Source: Turritopsis dohrnii (Eukaryota > Cnidaria > Hydrozoa > Anthoathecata > Oceaniidae). From it: a stretch of 64,000 bases of DNA. The notes under the pieces are model-generated. The model was given only the letters and a program-made list of their open reading frames with translations, was not told the origin of the DNA and did no database searches. Location: positions 654,237 to 718,236 of the forward strand of contig BQMF02000201.1 of assembly GCA_027922465.2 (NCBI GenBank). The letters are read 5' to 3'. A program made the position numbers and the translations under genes. Below, piece by piece: positions 11,001 to 21,654 of the stretch (the stretch's first letter is position 1; every line of letters begins with the position of its first letter).

Positions 11001-14000
11001 GTGGAGATGAAGTATAGTGATTCACAAGTCCAACGTCATCATGCTGATTTATTTTTCATTTCAGTGGCAAATTTGCAGGATGGCATTGTTGTAGAAGATT
11101 CCATTAATGTATGTTCCTTGGAAATTGATTGCTGTATATTTGAAGTTCCTACAAAATTTGCTCAACACTGTGATACAGTGGTTTTAGAAACGATCCATGG
11201 TGGTAGTAATAACATAACAAGAGAAAAGATTGGCTTGTGGCAAACAGGGAAAGTAGAGACAGACAGATATAATGGTTATGACTATATTCTTATCAAAGAT
11301 TTAGACAACAGGACAATTTATAGATGTGTTTTAGAATATCAAGATAAAAGTGGTAACATCTATAAACTTTCTTCGAAAGAAGTTTCAATAATTGGTAAGA
11401 AAAAATTTACTTAAAAGGAAAGGAAAATTTTGGCCCTTCGGCAATACCATTTCACAAACTTTTCGAAATTTGAGATTTGCGTTATTGCTTAGTTTTGGCA
11501 AGGAGATGAAGAAATAAATATCTGTCTACGATAAAGTATTCTCCAAAAAAGATTTGAATTGAGGAAGAAAACAAATGATAAGTAAACCAACCAGCAAAAC
11601 CAATAAATTATTTAATCTCAATGGCTGGGGAGCAAACGTTTCTTAATAGCAACAGCACTACATAGTAAACTTTCTACATAGTTTTTCTTTATTTGTTTAC
11701 AGACAAACTTGTACATTCTCATAAATCATCAAGAGGTTACACCATCATTTCTCACAAAAGTATCGGAGCATTGCCTTCAGATAATGAATCAATAGAATTC
11801 CGAAGTAATTTCTGTTGCTTCCGTTCGACCGACCAGACAGAGGAAATGTCATCATCTCAATGGATAGAGCAGTGTGACAACTATTTTCAATGTAATTTGA
11901 TTAAAAACAACAAAGACTATTTTGAAGAATGGACAATCTTTCCAAGCATCTTCATGGACACTTCACAAAATGCAACAAAAAAGGTGGCTGATTGCATGAG
12001 AGATGCACTCACAAAGTCAAAAAATGAATCTTCAGATCCTGTTGGTGGCTTGTTAATCATGGAGTATGACGGTCAGGAGCATAAAATGTTTATGTTGAAT
12101 CGTAAAGTGAATGAAGAAGATCTAGAGTTCTCTAACCGCATCTTGGTATTCTATCAAAAGATGGGTGTCATTTTGAACATCAGAGTAGCTGAAGGTACAA
12201 GTGCAATGGTCATTTCTAATGAATTTACGAAGTGCTCCAAAGATATCAATAATCTGGCAACTATTTTGGATTTTCTGACAGTTCAAGGAAAAATAGAATC
12301 TGCAATCACTCTGGCCACCTTTGTTGCTGCTCCCAACATTCATTCCAACGCATTAGAGACTCGCCTTTTCGAAAATAAACGACATTTAATTTGTGATAGA
12401 TGTATATCAAGAGTGATAACAAAGGATCAGCTGATTGATAATGATAGCATGAAACAATGGCTTGAGAAAAACCTTCCTGGATTAGTAAAGAACGAACCAG
12501 AAAAGATTTGTTCACAGAAGGACTTTAAGCATGTCATTGCTCAAATTACTGGCTTCATTGCTAACACTTCAATACCAACAGTAGCGAAACATTCCAATGA
12601 CATCCATGAGCAGCTGATACATCTACAAGCAAATGACGAACAAATTCAAGCAGTTGTTGATCCTCGAAAGCATAAAGTCGTCACAGCAGCTTTTGGTTGT
12701 GGAAAAACTGTTGTTGGCACCTTACAATCTGAATTCTTGGCCCGAATCGCGGAGAAACCCACGACAATATTTTATATCAGCTTCGATCCATACAGTTTAA
12801 TTGACTATTACATTGATAAACATCTCAAAAGTTTGAAACTGCAGAATGTTGCGAGTGGATTAGTCAACTTACGAATTACGAATGTGTCTGTAGTTGCTGC
12901 TGAAATGAAAAAGAGGATCATTCCTCGTGTTTCAGATATTCTAGGATACATTGAAGATCAACAAAAGGAAACAGGCAGAATATGTCACATATGCATGGAT
13001 GAACTTAACACATCTGTAATGAGTGAACTGGAAGTTGCAGCCATTAACAAAAAGCTTTCGTTCATGAAAGATAACTTCGTCACAATCATTTTGCAGCCTT
13101 TTCAGCACGAACGATATGATATTAGTGGAAGATTCTTCAAAAAGAAAACCCTTGTTTCGAGAACACATGAGACTGAGCTTGATATGTCCTGCTTACAGCT
13201 AAAGAAAAACATGCGAAACTCTGTCAAGATTTCCAAACTGCTGGAGGTAAAGCGTAAATTGATCATTTCTGATATGTTGTATAATAGTTTGCCTCTTCTC
13301 AGTAAATGACATGAAGGTCAAGTATCCTTATTGCTGCGGATTCTATTTAATTCAAAATTAATTTAAATTTGATCTGATTTTTATCTGAAAGGTTGCAAAG
13401 GATGTTATCAATGGTGAAGAAACACGATATTATCATGCTGCAAGTTCACCTGCAGTCCACAAGAACATGTCTAGTCCAACAAATACTGAGGTCCAAACTA
13501 CTGTAAAGGAGCTGGTAGGTTCAAAAGTTATTGAAGTGATTGAAAGGAATCTTTAAGGTGCATTCAGTTTTTCCGTTGCAATTTTAATTCTAAATTTCCT
13601 GTTTCAAGACGTTTCCTTTATTCATGCATGCAAGCAAGATATCCACATTCTTGAAGCCTAAGTTTATTTTATGAAATTTGTTGAAAATATACACATTATT
13701 TCAATAACATGCTCCTACACCACAGGGATTTTTCGAAGATTTCGTTCAAAGTGATGAGAGCAGCAACGAACAAAGTGATTGTGATAGTTTAAATGGTCAA
13801 GATGAAACACAAACACCTAATGAAAACATCTCACAAGGTACTTCAATTTCATCCGAAAATCTGCCCATCCCTTTGAAAAGTCAGGAGCATGTTCTGAAGC
13901 AGATGAGTGTCTTTGATACTAAACGATCAAGCGAAGGTTTATCAATAAAGTACTGTTTTGAAAAATCAACAGAAGTAGGTCACTCACATATTGGTAGTGT

Positions 14001-16267
14001 ACCCGAATTAATGCATGTACCTTCTACTAAAGAAATTGGGAAATATTTATACGGACACTTCGATTTTCAAACATTTTCAAATAAACAGAGGAGAATTTTA
14101 AAAATAGCTGTTGCTTTCCAAAGTGTGAAGGCTGGTGATACCATTATCTGCCATGACGAGGAGGAACTGTTTTTAATACAACATGCTGTAAAGGTTGCTG
14201 GAAAAGATTTTATCACTTATGCACATTGTCTTGGCGACAAAAATAAAATTCCAAGTTTTCAGGAAAAAAGGGAGATTGCAGAGGCCATTGAGAGAAAAAC
14301 AAAGGTTGTACTTGCTGATAGTAATGGTTGCCGTGGTTATCAACTTCGTAAAGTTGTCATTCCATTGTCAAGCACTGAGCAATTTCATCGTCACACTATA
14401 CTAGAAAATGTTGCTCGTGCAACATCCAATATCTTGTTTATTGTCATTGACTGTTCCAGTCTGTCTCATCCGTCTCCTCTGTTTCGTAAGAGCATCAAAT
14501 CCATGTTCAGAAAAGTCATCGAGACTTGGAATTTGTCGGAAATGATTGAACTCACTAAACCAGTAATCGCTGATATACCGCTATCGGAATATGTTGATCG
14601 AGTGCCTGCTGTGGAAAAGCTGATGCAGCTAACTGAACAAAAGTGAGCCTTATTCATTGATATATTGTTCTGCTTTGAATTCTGGAAGTCTGGATACTAT
14701 GCTGCAGGTAGTTCGAGGACTATTAGTACTGTTAGCATAATCATCTCAGCGATCATACCTTAATTGTGCATTTTCTTTTTTCAGGATGCCAGTTAAGAAG
14801 CCAACGTACAAGGGTATGTTAAATATTTCTAATGCATATCATACATATCAAGACAGCATTAGTAAAGTTCATTGCTTCACTTTTAGAAGCTGTATGCGTT
14901 ATTAAGTTAAGAAACAACTTTTCTTGGTTCATACAAATATTTTTTGTGTTTATGTTCACATTCTATTTTCCTAAGTACCTTTTAATCAGTTACTAGTAAT
15001 ACCAGTAATTGGTTCATTAAATAATTAATTCATCATTTCGATTTCAAATTTTTACTCAAATTGTCAGTTTTTAGCCAAATATAAAGATAACTCCAATACG
15101 TAATTAGCATCATTAAATTGAAGTTTTTGCAAATATATTTAAAATTGAAGAACGTTTGTCGTTGCGTCCTGATTTTCTATTTACTATTACTCGATCACAG
15201 TTGTAGTTGAAACAGATGTGCCTGGCTTACCATGTGGAAAATGTTTGGATCCAGAAAAGTTGTAAATTATGAAGATTCATTTCCCTTCGAAATTTGTTTA
15301 TCATCAGTTAGAGCCTTAAAAGCTAATTAAAATGATGTATACAAAACTAAATGTCTGTGGCAAACAGTTCAAGAGATACACGTCGTTAAGTTTTGCTATT
15401 GGTGGGTGCACCCATCCACGGCGTTCCACAACCACCCACTCCACTTGTGTCACCTCGTACCAACAGGGGAGGTACACATCATAAAATGTTAGTTGATTTG
15501 ACAGGTTTAAAAGATTATCCCATGAGAATTTCGAGCTCTACAAAATGGTAACACTTTCCATTGTCAATTCCTAAATTCCATTTTTCGTGAACTCTTTGGG
15601 TGGTGACACAACGCAGGCTGAACGTGGGCGGCGAGCGACGCCGCCTTGGCTGCTAGTTATTAATTATTCAGTTGTTTAGAATTTCTGTCAATTTAAAATC
15701 TATTTTTATTTCGATAATTCATTAATCATGTTTATCATTTACTTTTCATTTATTTCAGATCTTTGCGATCTTATCGCTCGTAATGACGTGGCATCCATCG
15801 AACACCACCTCATGGTCGACCCATCGATCGTGAAGATGAGGAATGATCACGGAGACACATTTTTAATGGAGGCTTCTCTTTACAACAAACTGTCGATTGC
15901 TCGATTATTGGTGTACAGAGGAGCGGAGATAGAAGCGACGAACAACTTTGGACAAACAGCACTTATTCAAGCTGCACGTTGCAATTCTCCCGATACACTC
16001 TCGTTCTTGTTAAAATCCGCACCTCATCTTATTAATCAAGAAGATAACTTCAACGATAATAACAACAACTTCTACAACTTCAACTACACACCACTTCACA
16101 TAGCATCGCGGAATGGTTATTTCGAATGTGTTGAAACGCTCATACATGAAGGAGCAGATCGTCATATTAAAGATTCGTTTGGACGAACTCCATACTATGT
16201 GGCGTGTGAGTATAGCGGTGACGATGAAACGAAGAAACAAATAAAGGAATTTCTTCTTCAACACTAA
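4761..16267 (+). CDS. Multidomain death-domain / OTU-like / Ig / SF1 helicase / ankyrin protein (12 exons recognised, 5' end open)
   Basis: Exons: 4761-5033, 6923-7234, 7538-7795, 9129-9443, 9737-9767, 9850-10316, 11065-11394, 11703-13246, 13392-13514, 13726-14642, 14785-14813, 15759-16267. All have AG/GT borders and matching phases, giving at least 1,701 codons plus stop. Domain order: unknown helical module X1, death domain 1, X2, death domain 2, OTU-like region, Ig-like domain, two-part UvrD-type helicase core, short linker, ankyrin repeats. No signal peptide or membrane span was seen, so a cytoplasmic or nuclear protein is likely. Death domains and ankyrin repeats are protein-interaction modules, while the helicase core has Walker A and B. 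By analogy with death-fold NTPase receptors I infer a signalling or defence role; no function is known. A frame-preserving intron skips a TGA at 14,644. A probable 3'-UTR intron starts just after the stop (donor 16,270, acceptor 16,392). The start codon is unresolved. Confidence 0.75.
5430..6110. mobile_element. mariner-like MITE copy in intron, with nested insert
   Basis: The left end CAGTGTGTCTTAAAAAAAAAG is preceded by TA. The left arm (5,430-5,640) and right arm (about 5,985-6,110) are inverted relatives of the arms of the 26,642-27,240 element. Between them a 'ggggacattcaataattacg' segment with a pyrimidine-rich stretch (about 5,780-5,895) looks like a nested short element. The right limit is approximate. 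Confidence 0.55.
6923..7234 (+). other. Exon 2: death domain 1
   Basis: A phase 1-1 exon of 104 codons. It shows the helical death-domain pattern 'EEASEEWRLIGHFLLDF', then 'NVKKRLQTILEKWHHSAP', then 'KRTWLHLRSILIFLKKENL'. That corresponds to W-x-x-(hydrophobic) in helix 1, L-x-x-W near helix 4-5, and a final L-x-x-hydrophobic helix. It closely resembles exon 4 of the same gene. Two donors are possible (after 7,222 or 7,234); 7,234 is preferred because it matches the end of the paralogous exon. Confidence 0.7.
7284..7407. mobile_element. Small palindromic MITE (family M120) in intron
   Basis: About 120 bases with ends 'GCCGGCAAAATCGTC' and 'AAATGTGCCAACTGGG' and an inner palindrome around 'aaattgtgtgcaaattt'. 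Four relatives lie in introns of the EGF gene (near 35,900, 37,090, 37,400 and 47,850). Confidence 0.6.
7538..7795 (+). other. Exon 3: module X2
   Basis: A phase 1-1 exon of 86 codons, paralogous to the 4,761-5,033 exon (shared RM-hydrophobic-AY start and RP-x-LDC-x-M...MTN core). Together with the next exon it forms the second copy of an X + death-domain pair, so the N-terminus arose by tandem duplication of a two-exon unit. Confidence 0.7.
7920..8880. other. Degenerate, less AT-rich intronic segment, probable decayed mobile element
   Basis: Base composition is noticeably less AT-rich than the flanking intron. Several short frames are interrupted by stops on both strands, and I could not match it to a named family. 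It sits in the long intron between X2 and death domain 2. Confidence 0.3.
9129..9443 (+). other. Exon 4: death domain 2
   Basis: A phase 1-1 exon of 105 codons. Motifs 'ACEEWRYISHFLLDY', 'VKLRLLKILERWFVST' and 'KRSWLYLRSVLIYLNNHDL' align with exon 2 almost position for position. An earlier donor (after 9,416) is also in phase; 9,443 gives the same domain end as exon 2. Confidence 0.7.
9737..9767 (+). other. 31-nt micro-exon
   Basis: Flanked by a pyrimidine-tract acceptor (ttttttttttag) and a donor (cag/gtgaaa). It adds ten codons (DFNENLFSIFR across the junctions). It is the only piece found that converts the phase-1 end of the death-domain exon to the phase needed by the exon at 9,850, which otherwise meets a stop. 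This phase argument is the main support. Confidence 0.6.
9850..10316 (+). other. Exon 6: OTU-like region
   Basis: About 155 codons. The pattern 'EVSDHLDWYEKHV', then 'VLEIIEKYKEDGYHNKEQF', then 'KLVLTAIANTFHFCIKIL' resembles the second half of OTU cysteine-protease folds (helix pair, Gly-containing loop, 'L-x-AlA-x-x-F-x-x-x-I-x-I' strand). The usual DGNC-F active-site segment is not visible at the N-terminal side. If the fold is correct it is probably a non-catalytic OTU-like domain. Moderate to low certainty. Confidence 0.45.
11065..11394 (+). other. Exon 7: Ig-like domain
   Basis: A phase 1-1 exon of 110 codons with the Ig-fold sequence pattern: a first strand ending in Cys ('SLEIDCCIFEVP') and a final 'IYRCVLEYQDKSGNIYKL' with the Tyr-x-Cys signature. 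A single symmetrical exon is typical of Ig domains. An Ig fold inside an otherwise intracellular-looking protein is unusual but has precedent in Ig domains of cytoplasmic proteins. Confidence 0.6.
11703..14642 (+). other. Exons 8-10: UvrD-type SF1 helicase core
   Basis: Exons 11703-13246, 13392-13514 and 13726-14642. Walker A is 'AAFGCGKT' (about 12,686-12,709). Walker B is 'ICMDEL' (about 12,989-13,006). A motif III-like 'IILQPFQH' and a motif IV-like 'LKKNMRNS' follow. In the last exon are a motif V-like 'ADSNGCRGYQLRKVVIP' and a motif VI-like 'ENVARATSNILFIVI'. About 200 residues precede Walker A without a recognised fold. The core order agrees with SF1A helicases. DE-L in place of the common DE-x-Q, and a divergent motif VI, suggest an NTPase or helicase of a divergent clade. 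All nucleotide-binding residues look intact. Confidence 0.7.
15360..15656 (+). mobile_element. Helitron-like fragment (3' end intact) in intron
   Basis: The 3' end reads 'aacgcaggctgaacgtggg', then 'gcgagcgacgccgccttggc', then tgCTAG, followed by T. This is a hairpin next to CTAG, as at Helitron 3' ends. The same end occurs at 38,856 and, reversed, at 54,187 and 55,281. The 5' limit is approximate. Confidence 0.5.
15759..16267 (+). other. Exon 12: C-terminal ankyrin repeats
   Basis: 169 codons including the stop. About four ankyrin repeats are visible. The third is interrupted by an Asn/Phe-rich loop (NDNNNNFYNFN), the clearest is 'TPLHIASRNGYFECVETLI', and another reads 'GQTALIQAARCNSPDTLSF'. 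The final helix ends at the stop. Ankyrin repeats normally bind protein partners; here they would be the C-terminal ligand or partner surface. Confidence 0.85.
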
Positions 16268-17145
16268 AAGTAAGCAACTATTCCATTTAAATGTTTTTAT
16301 CAGAAAAATAGTTGAATGGAAGAGACTATTTTAATGATAGGTTTCTACCGTTGCCATGACAACAAGTTAATGAAGTTTTGTTTTTGTTGCAGGAACCATC
16401 CGTGATGAAGATTTTAAATTGTATATTATTTGAATTTATTTATTTTACGTTTATTTATTTACATATCTAATCACCTGTTGTTGTTGTTGTTGTTGAGTAT
16501 ATACTGTTGATTATCATGTGAAATTACCAACTTCGTACCCAAACTCCCAATTGTAATTAATACTAGCAAGTAGTTCTCACTTTTATGAATGCCCCCGCTA
16601 TAGACTGAGAATAAGCAGACCAAATAGATCTAAACTTAAACCGCTGAAAATCTGCGCAAAACTTTGTTACTTTTTGTTATCTCTTAGGCCCAAGTCACAC
16701 TAGGATTTTTAATTATATATTATTTGAATTTATTTATTTACACATACCTATGACTTGAGTGAATGTTACTGGTAGAGAAGTCAATACCATTTGGTAGAGT
16801 CAGTATAAATTATATTTCTTCATTTAAAATTTAACAAGATTCGCAAAAATGTGACTATATATTTCCCCAAAGTTGCAAACATTTTATTAATTATTATGTG
16901 TACATTGATAACCATGAGAAAAAATGTATCATTAAATAGGTACAGTATAACTACCATCGACCTAATACTCAGATTGAATTTAATACCACAAAAAACTTAC
17001 TTTGAACTTATTATGAAATGAAGTTGTTCACGGTCAAACGATAAGGTTTCTCTTAAAATATTTTGCTGTGGAGTTAAAAAGTGACTGAGAAGTTACTATG
17101 GACACGTAGCTAAAAATTATAAGACCTAAATGCGACTAATACTAA
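16268..17145 (+). other. 3' UTR and intergenic, no gene seen
   Basis: Contains a probable UTR intron (about 16,270-16,392) and AT-rich sequence with repeated 'tattatttgaatttatttattta' words (about 16,430 and 16,720). No other feature was recognised. Confidence 0.45.
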
Positions 17146-17841
17146 AGCTTAGTTTCCATACGACTGTATTTTGCAGTAAACTGCAAAATGCCGACAACGT
17201 TTTTCAAATCGCATGCGCAGTTAAACCAAATTTCCGCTGTCTTGGCATAAAAAATATTTCTCTTGAGTTTCGACGTAAAAGTTGAATTCATAATACTTTT
17301 GCAGTCGACTTTTTTTGCAGTCGAGCTCTTGAACCAATCAGGTTTTAAGAAATGGTAAATATTACGTCATTGCATAGTTAATAGAAGAGATGGTTCGGCA
17401 TGTCGGCGATTAATTCTATTCAAATAAATCATACAAAAACATAATTTGTTGTAGTCATTCGAAAGGACTTGAAAAATATTCCTTGTCAAAAAGCATTAAA
17501 TCTTTTATCAAAATATTATCCTTTCTGACTTCTTTCTTTGAACAGTTTTTGTACCCACATTTTCTTCTTATATTTTCTTTTGCGGCTTTGTTGATATTTT
17601 CGATAAGAATAAAATAAAATTAATCGTAATTTACGATTAATTGTTGAAGTAATAGTAGTCTTATATTAAAAGCAGCCATACTTTTGATATCAGAAGAGTA
17701 AAAACAATACAGAATATCATATCATTCTGCATTCCTTTACTCTTTGAACAACTGCAAAATGCAGTCACATGGAAATCAAATTGCAGTCGTTAAGAGCATT
17801 TTGCAGTCGACTGCAGAATACAGTCGTATGGAAACTAAGCT
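17146..17841. mobile_element. 696-bp Harbinger-type MITE
   Basis: Inverted ends AGCTTAGTTTCCATACGACTG... with perfect TAA target duplications (17,143-17,145 and 17,842-17,844). The interior has repeated 'tgcagtcga' words and no transposase. Confidence 0.8.
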
Positions 17842-18111
17842 TAAGTTACTTAAACAACTGCATATCAACAAACCTATCAATGTGTAAGACAATTTCATCA
17901 TAATATAATATGTATAATCTTTATTGTTGCAGAAGCTTGACAAGTTTCCTATTGTAACTCAAATAAAACTAGAAGCCTCAGGGCTTGAACAATTTCCGCA
18001 TCAGACCTAGAGGAAATAGCTTTAGGCTAATTTTTCAAGATATCTGAATGGCTATCCATTCTGTTCTTGTTGCGTACGTGAGAACAGGTCTATCACAATT
18101 CCCAAAGTATG
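17842..18111. other. Short intergenic segment, nothing recognised
   Basis: No coding or repeat structure was seen. Confidence 0.4.
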
Positions 18112-18470
18112 GGGTCGGTTACACGTAGGCGGGTTGAAAACTGCCCCGGGGCGAAACTTCAGCCCGGAATAAATTTTTGTTACGATAAATGCAGGTTAAA
18201 AACCGGGTGAAATTCAGCATAAAAAGGTGAGTTGCGCACATTTTAAACCTGGTTTGAAAGCAATTTTATGCATACACGTCAAAATCATGCTCAAGTCGCC
18301 CCGGGGTGAATTTCGCCCCTGTCTTATAAACAGGGGTGAAATAAGCCCTGGGGTTGTGTTTCACCCCGGCTATAACGTGTATACAGACAAAGTGATTTCT
18401 TCACAGACAAGGTTGAACTCACCCCGGGGTAAAATTCACCCCGGGGCGAAATTGTACGTGTAACCTACCC
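18112..18470. mobile_element. GC-rich inverted-repeat element (MITE)
   Basis: Ends 'GGTCGGTTACACGTA' and 'TACGTGTAACCTACC' are inverted. The interior repeats 'CCCCGGGGTGAA'-type words and stands out as GC-rich. Target duplication not resolved. Confidence 0.6.
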
Positions 18471-18856
18471 CTATGACTTATGGTTCACATGAAGAATAAA
18501 ATGATATTCGATAGAAGTGAACCAAAATCATTTGAAAATCAAGGAAAAATCAGGGAAAAATCTGCAAGTAACTGCCAACTTTAATATCAGGACCTTCCAA
18601 TTGTTATTTGTGCACACCTTCCAAATTTTGTCAGAAATGTGAATTCGGTAATATATTTAAGTAAACATTGTTGGTAATATATATTTAAATAAACATTGAA
18701 ATTGTTCATAACTTGCATTAATAGGAGCAGGAGAAACTTGGGCATTTCAAAGATTTTAATCCATGACATTTAACAGGAATTACAAGAAGATAAAAATTAT
18801 ACATAACTTAAATCAACATAACATACAATACAAAAATCTATTTCTACTAAACTCGC

Positions 18857-19021
18857 CAGTGGCGGATCCAGAGGTAAGCCACAACTTGTGTAGGGGAGTG
18901 TTAGCAATTCAAACATAAAAGAAAAAGGTTCAAATAATCCCATTGATAACATGAACTGAATTCACAACTTATGTTAATGCGCTTCTCCACAAGTTGCGAC
19001 TACACTCTAGATCCACCACTG
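18857..19021. mobile_element. hAT-like MITE
   Basis: Ends CAGTGGCGGATCCAGAG / CTCTAGATCCACCACTG are inverted and of hAT type (CAGTGGCGGATC). An 8-bp duplication was not found. A single related end lies at about 51,219. Confidence 0.55.
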
Positions 19022-19144
19022 TCTGCATATTACTACTTCTATGGAGTCTATAAATAACACCAATGTGCCCGAAGAGACAAATAACACAATAAAACTTTGT
19101 TAGAATCTGTATGAAAATGTTTTTTTCGAACATGATATACCTTA

Positions 19145-19291
19145 AGGGGATTTTTTTTGCGTGGACTAATTTTTGCGAGCCAAGGTTTGAGAGCGTTTTA
19201 CGTGGATTAATATTTTTAATTCAGAGCTTCTCAAGGAAAATGTTTGGATTTATATTTGCAAAACTTAATCCACGCAAAAAAAAAATCCCCT
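19145..19291. mobile_element. 147-bp inverted-repeat MITE
   Basis: Ends AGGGGATTTTTTTTGCGTGG and CCACGCAAAAAAAAAATCCCCT are inverted. The flanks are TTA on the left and TAG on the right, suggesting a Harbinger-type insertion with one mismatch. Confidence 0.6.
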
Positions 19292-19655
19292 TAGCGTATT
19301 GTGTCCTAGAACATATTACACTCCAAACTTTCACAAGGCTTTACTGATCTCATTGTATGTATATAATTGGTTGGAATCTAATCTTCATCCAAAAAGTTTG
19401 TTTTCCATATATCCAAACTAAATCATTGTGCCTCCATTGAGCGGTTTGCAGGATTATTTTGAACGATGTCATCTTAAAATCTTTTAAACGTGAATTTAAA
19501 ACTAATCAGTTCCACACAAGTGATAACTTGACCGAGCATTGTACAGTGATGAATAATTTGATACAGTCTGGAATTCCCCAAATTGCTCCCTTCTTAATTT
19601 ATTACCGCTTTTCAATTCACTATGACGTTTCGAAGCCAGAAAAACAGTTTTATAA

Positions 19656-20369
19656 AGCTTGGTTCCCATTTGTGGTTTAATCGCGTTAATTTTACAGATT
19701 TTATTTTTAAGAATCGCGTTAATTTTATTCGGTACAATACCTGCTAACATTTCCACTTGAAACGAAATTAACCCCAGAAATTAAACTCGTTGTAAAATAA
19801 AAAGATTTTAGCGTAGAGATGGAAGAAGAAGATGAAGAATATTTATATGCTTTTGAGAAGACGTCGAAGAAGAAATAGAAACATCCGAAATATCCATAAA
19901 AAACGCAAGTTCTGGGTTCGAGCTTTTCAGCGACAGCACCCCATGCATTTTTTACAGCATATTTTTCTTTATAACTCTTTTGACTTTTGTCATAAAGACA
20001 AGGGTACAAACGTACCTCTTCAGACAATAATTCTTCTTCGTGAAGTGAGTAACATTTTTTGTCTGCCATGTAGATTTATGGAAACATACAATGTTCTTAC
20101 AAAATCAGCATATATTTTCTAATCCAGAATAAGATTTTTGTCGGTTTCTTCTGATCTCGGCAAATGAGTATTTAAACGCGGCGTTTATTTCATTTTTGAA
20201 ATCAAAAAATTTTGTTTCCAACTTGGAGATTTTATTCGCGTTTAACAGTGTTAATATTTAAGGGTCAAAAGGTCAAAAACGTTTCCACTGGAATTAAAAA
20301 TCTAACGCGATTAAAATCTACCTGCTTAACGCCAATAAACGCGATTAAACCACAAATGGGAACCAAGCT
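19656..20369 (-). mobile_element. 714-bp Harbinger derivative carrying a MADF-like exon
   Basis: Inverted ends AGCTTGGTTCCCATTTGTGG... with TAA duplications (19,653-19,655 and 20,370-20,372). On the minus strand a frame (20,069-19,725) contains 'LSEEVRLYPCLYDKSQKS' followed by 'AWGAVAEKLE', the start of a MADF/Myb-like DNA-binding domain. PIF/Harbinger elements encode such a protein beside the transposase. The frame is cut off after about 50 residues of domain, so the element is non-autonomous. Confidence 0.8.
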
Positions 20370-20594
20370 TAAGACACATCGTTCACCAATATCTTGCACA
20401 TGTTTATACTTTCAGTATGTATATATGTTTGAGTCAATTAATTCACTGTGATTTGTGCTGCAATGATAATTTCATTTGTTTTTTTTTTCAATATCTTCAA
20501 CTTTCGGTGTAATATTTATTAAATGAAATGAACATGTTTCATGCATTTATTGATAAGATGTATTCACCAGTAATGTTGATACTACATACTTCTG

Positions 20595-20989
20595 CAGGGT
20601 CGCATCCAAACCGAAAATGATAACGTTGAAACGTTATGGGCGCCCAAAAAATGTCCCCAAAAAATATCCAAAAGAAAAAATCAGAATCATAAATTCCTGA
20701 ACAAATTAAACAAAAGTAATTTAGAACAATACCAAATTAGTTCAAACGTAACATTTCACACGGTTTAAATTTGTCCGGTCTGCTAAATAGTAATTTAGAG
20801 CTTCTCTCTGGTGCAGTTCTAAATTATGCAATCCGTAATCAAATTTGAAGTACTTCATAAAACATGCAATTAAGTGATTTTTCGCCTCTTGAAAGTGCTA
20901 AAATGTCAGAGCTATCGGAAGCATCACAGCTGACCCGAAACCCCCTGCTGAAAATCGATGTCCCCATAAATGATCTGGATGCGACACTG
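20595..20989. mobile_element. 395-bp inverted-repeat element with TTCTG duplication
   Basis: Ends CAGGGTCGCATCCA and TGGATGCGACACTG are inverted, and TTCTG flanks both sides. The 'ggcgcccaaaaaatgt' word at 20,639 also occurs at about 5,317 in the first gene's intron, pointing to a relative there. Confidence 0.6.
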
Positions 20990-21654
20990 TTCTGCTGTGA
21001 TATTGAAAGTTTTTTTCACAGCTAAGTTTCGTTTACTATCAAACCTTCACCTTCTTTTTCAAGAATTTTTTCCAGAGTCAGCTAAACATCAATATTTCCT
21101 CCATAAGTAATGTTCTCATGATTATATTTCGATTGCAATAGTAGATAAAGTCTTAAAATTCCTCTTCAAAGCTTCTTCTACATCTACATCTTCCTACCCT
21201 CAAAACATAAAACAAATCGGTTCGAGAACGTTTCACGTGTTCGGTGTGCATATTTTACTGACTTTTCAAAGAAATTTTAAAGATAATTGAATTGGAAAGT
21301 TTTAAATATAAAACGGCTAAAATAACTGTGTGTTTGAAAAGTATAAAAAGCTTATTATTTTTTGCGAATTATTATTGAAAGTGACCTTTTTGTATTACAT
21401 TTTGCATAGAGTTTTGCGTCTGTCATTAACTATTCTGAATAAACAAACAATCCGAAATCCGAACGGACTTTCCGAAAACAGCAAAAAACTGTTACGGAGA
21501 GAGTTAGATAGATAGAATGTCTAAATCAAACAATTTCCTTCGCTAAGGCGCGGAAATTGAATTATCTTAAAACATCATACAATCAAATTTGATACAGGTT
21601 TTCTGTACAAAAGAAGAAAAGAAAATTACGTCAAACCTAATTTTGATACCACAG
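20990..21654. other. Intergenic, nothing recognised
   Basis: AT-rich, with no credible exon or repeat structure found by eye. Confidence 0.4.

Noticed and set aside
14644..14646. TGA as the end of the helicase gene
   Set aside because: A GTGAGC donor just before it plus two in-phase downstream exons ending in ankyrin repeats give a better supported gene end.
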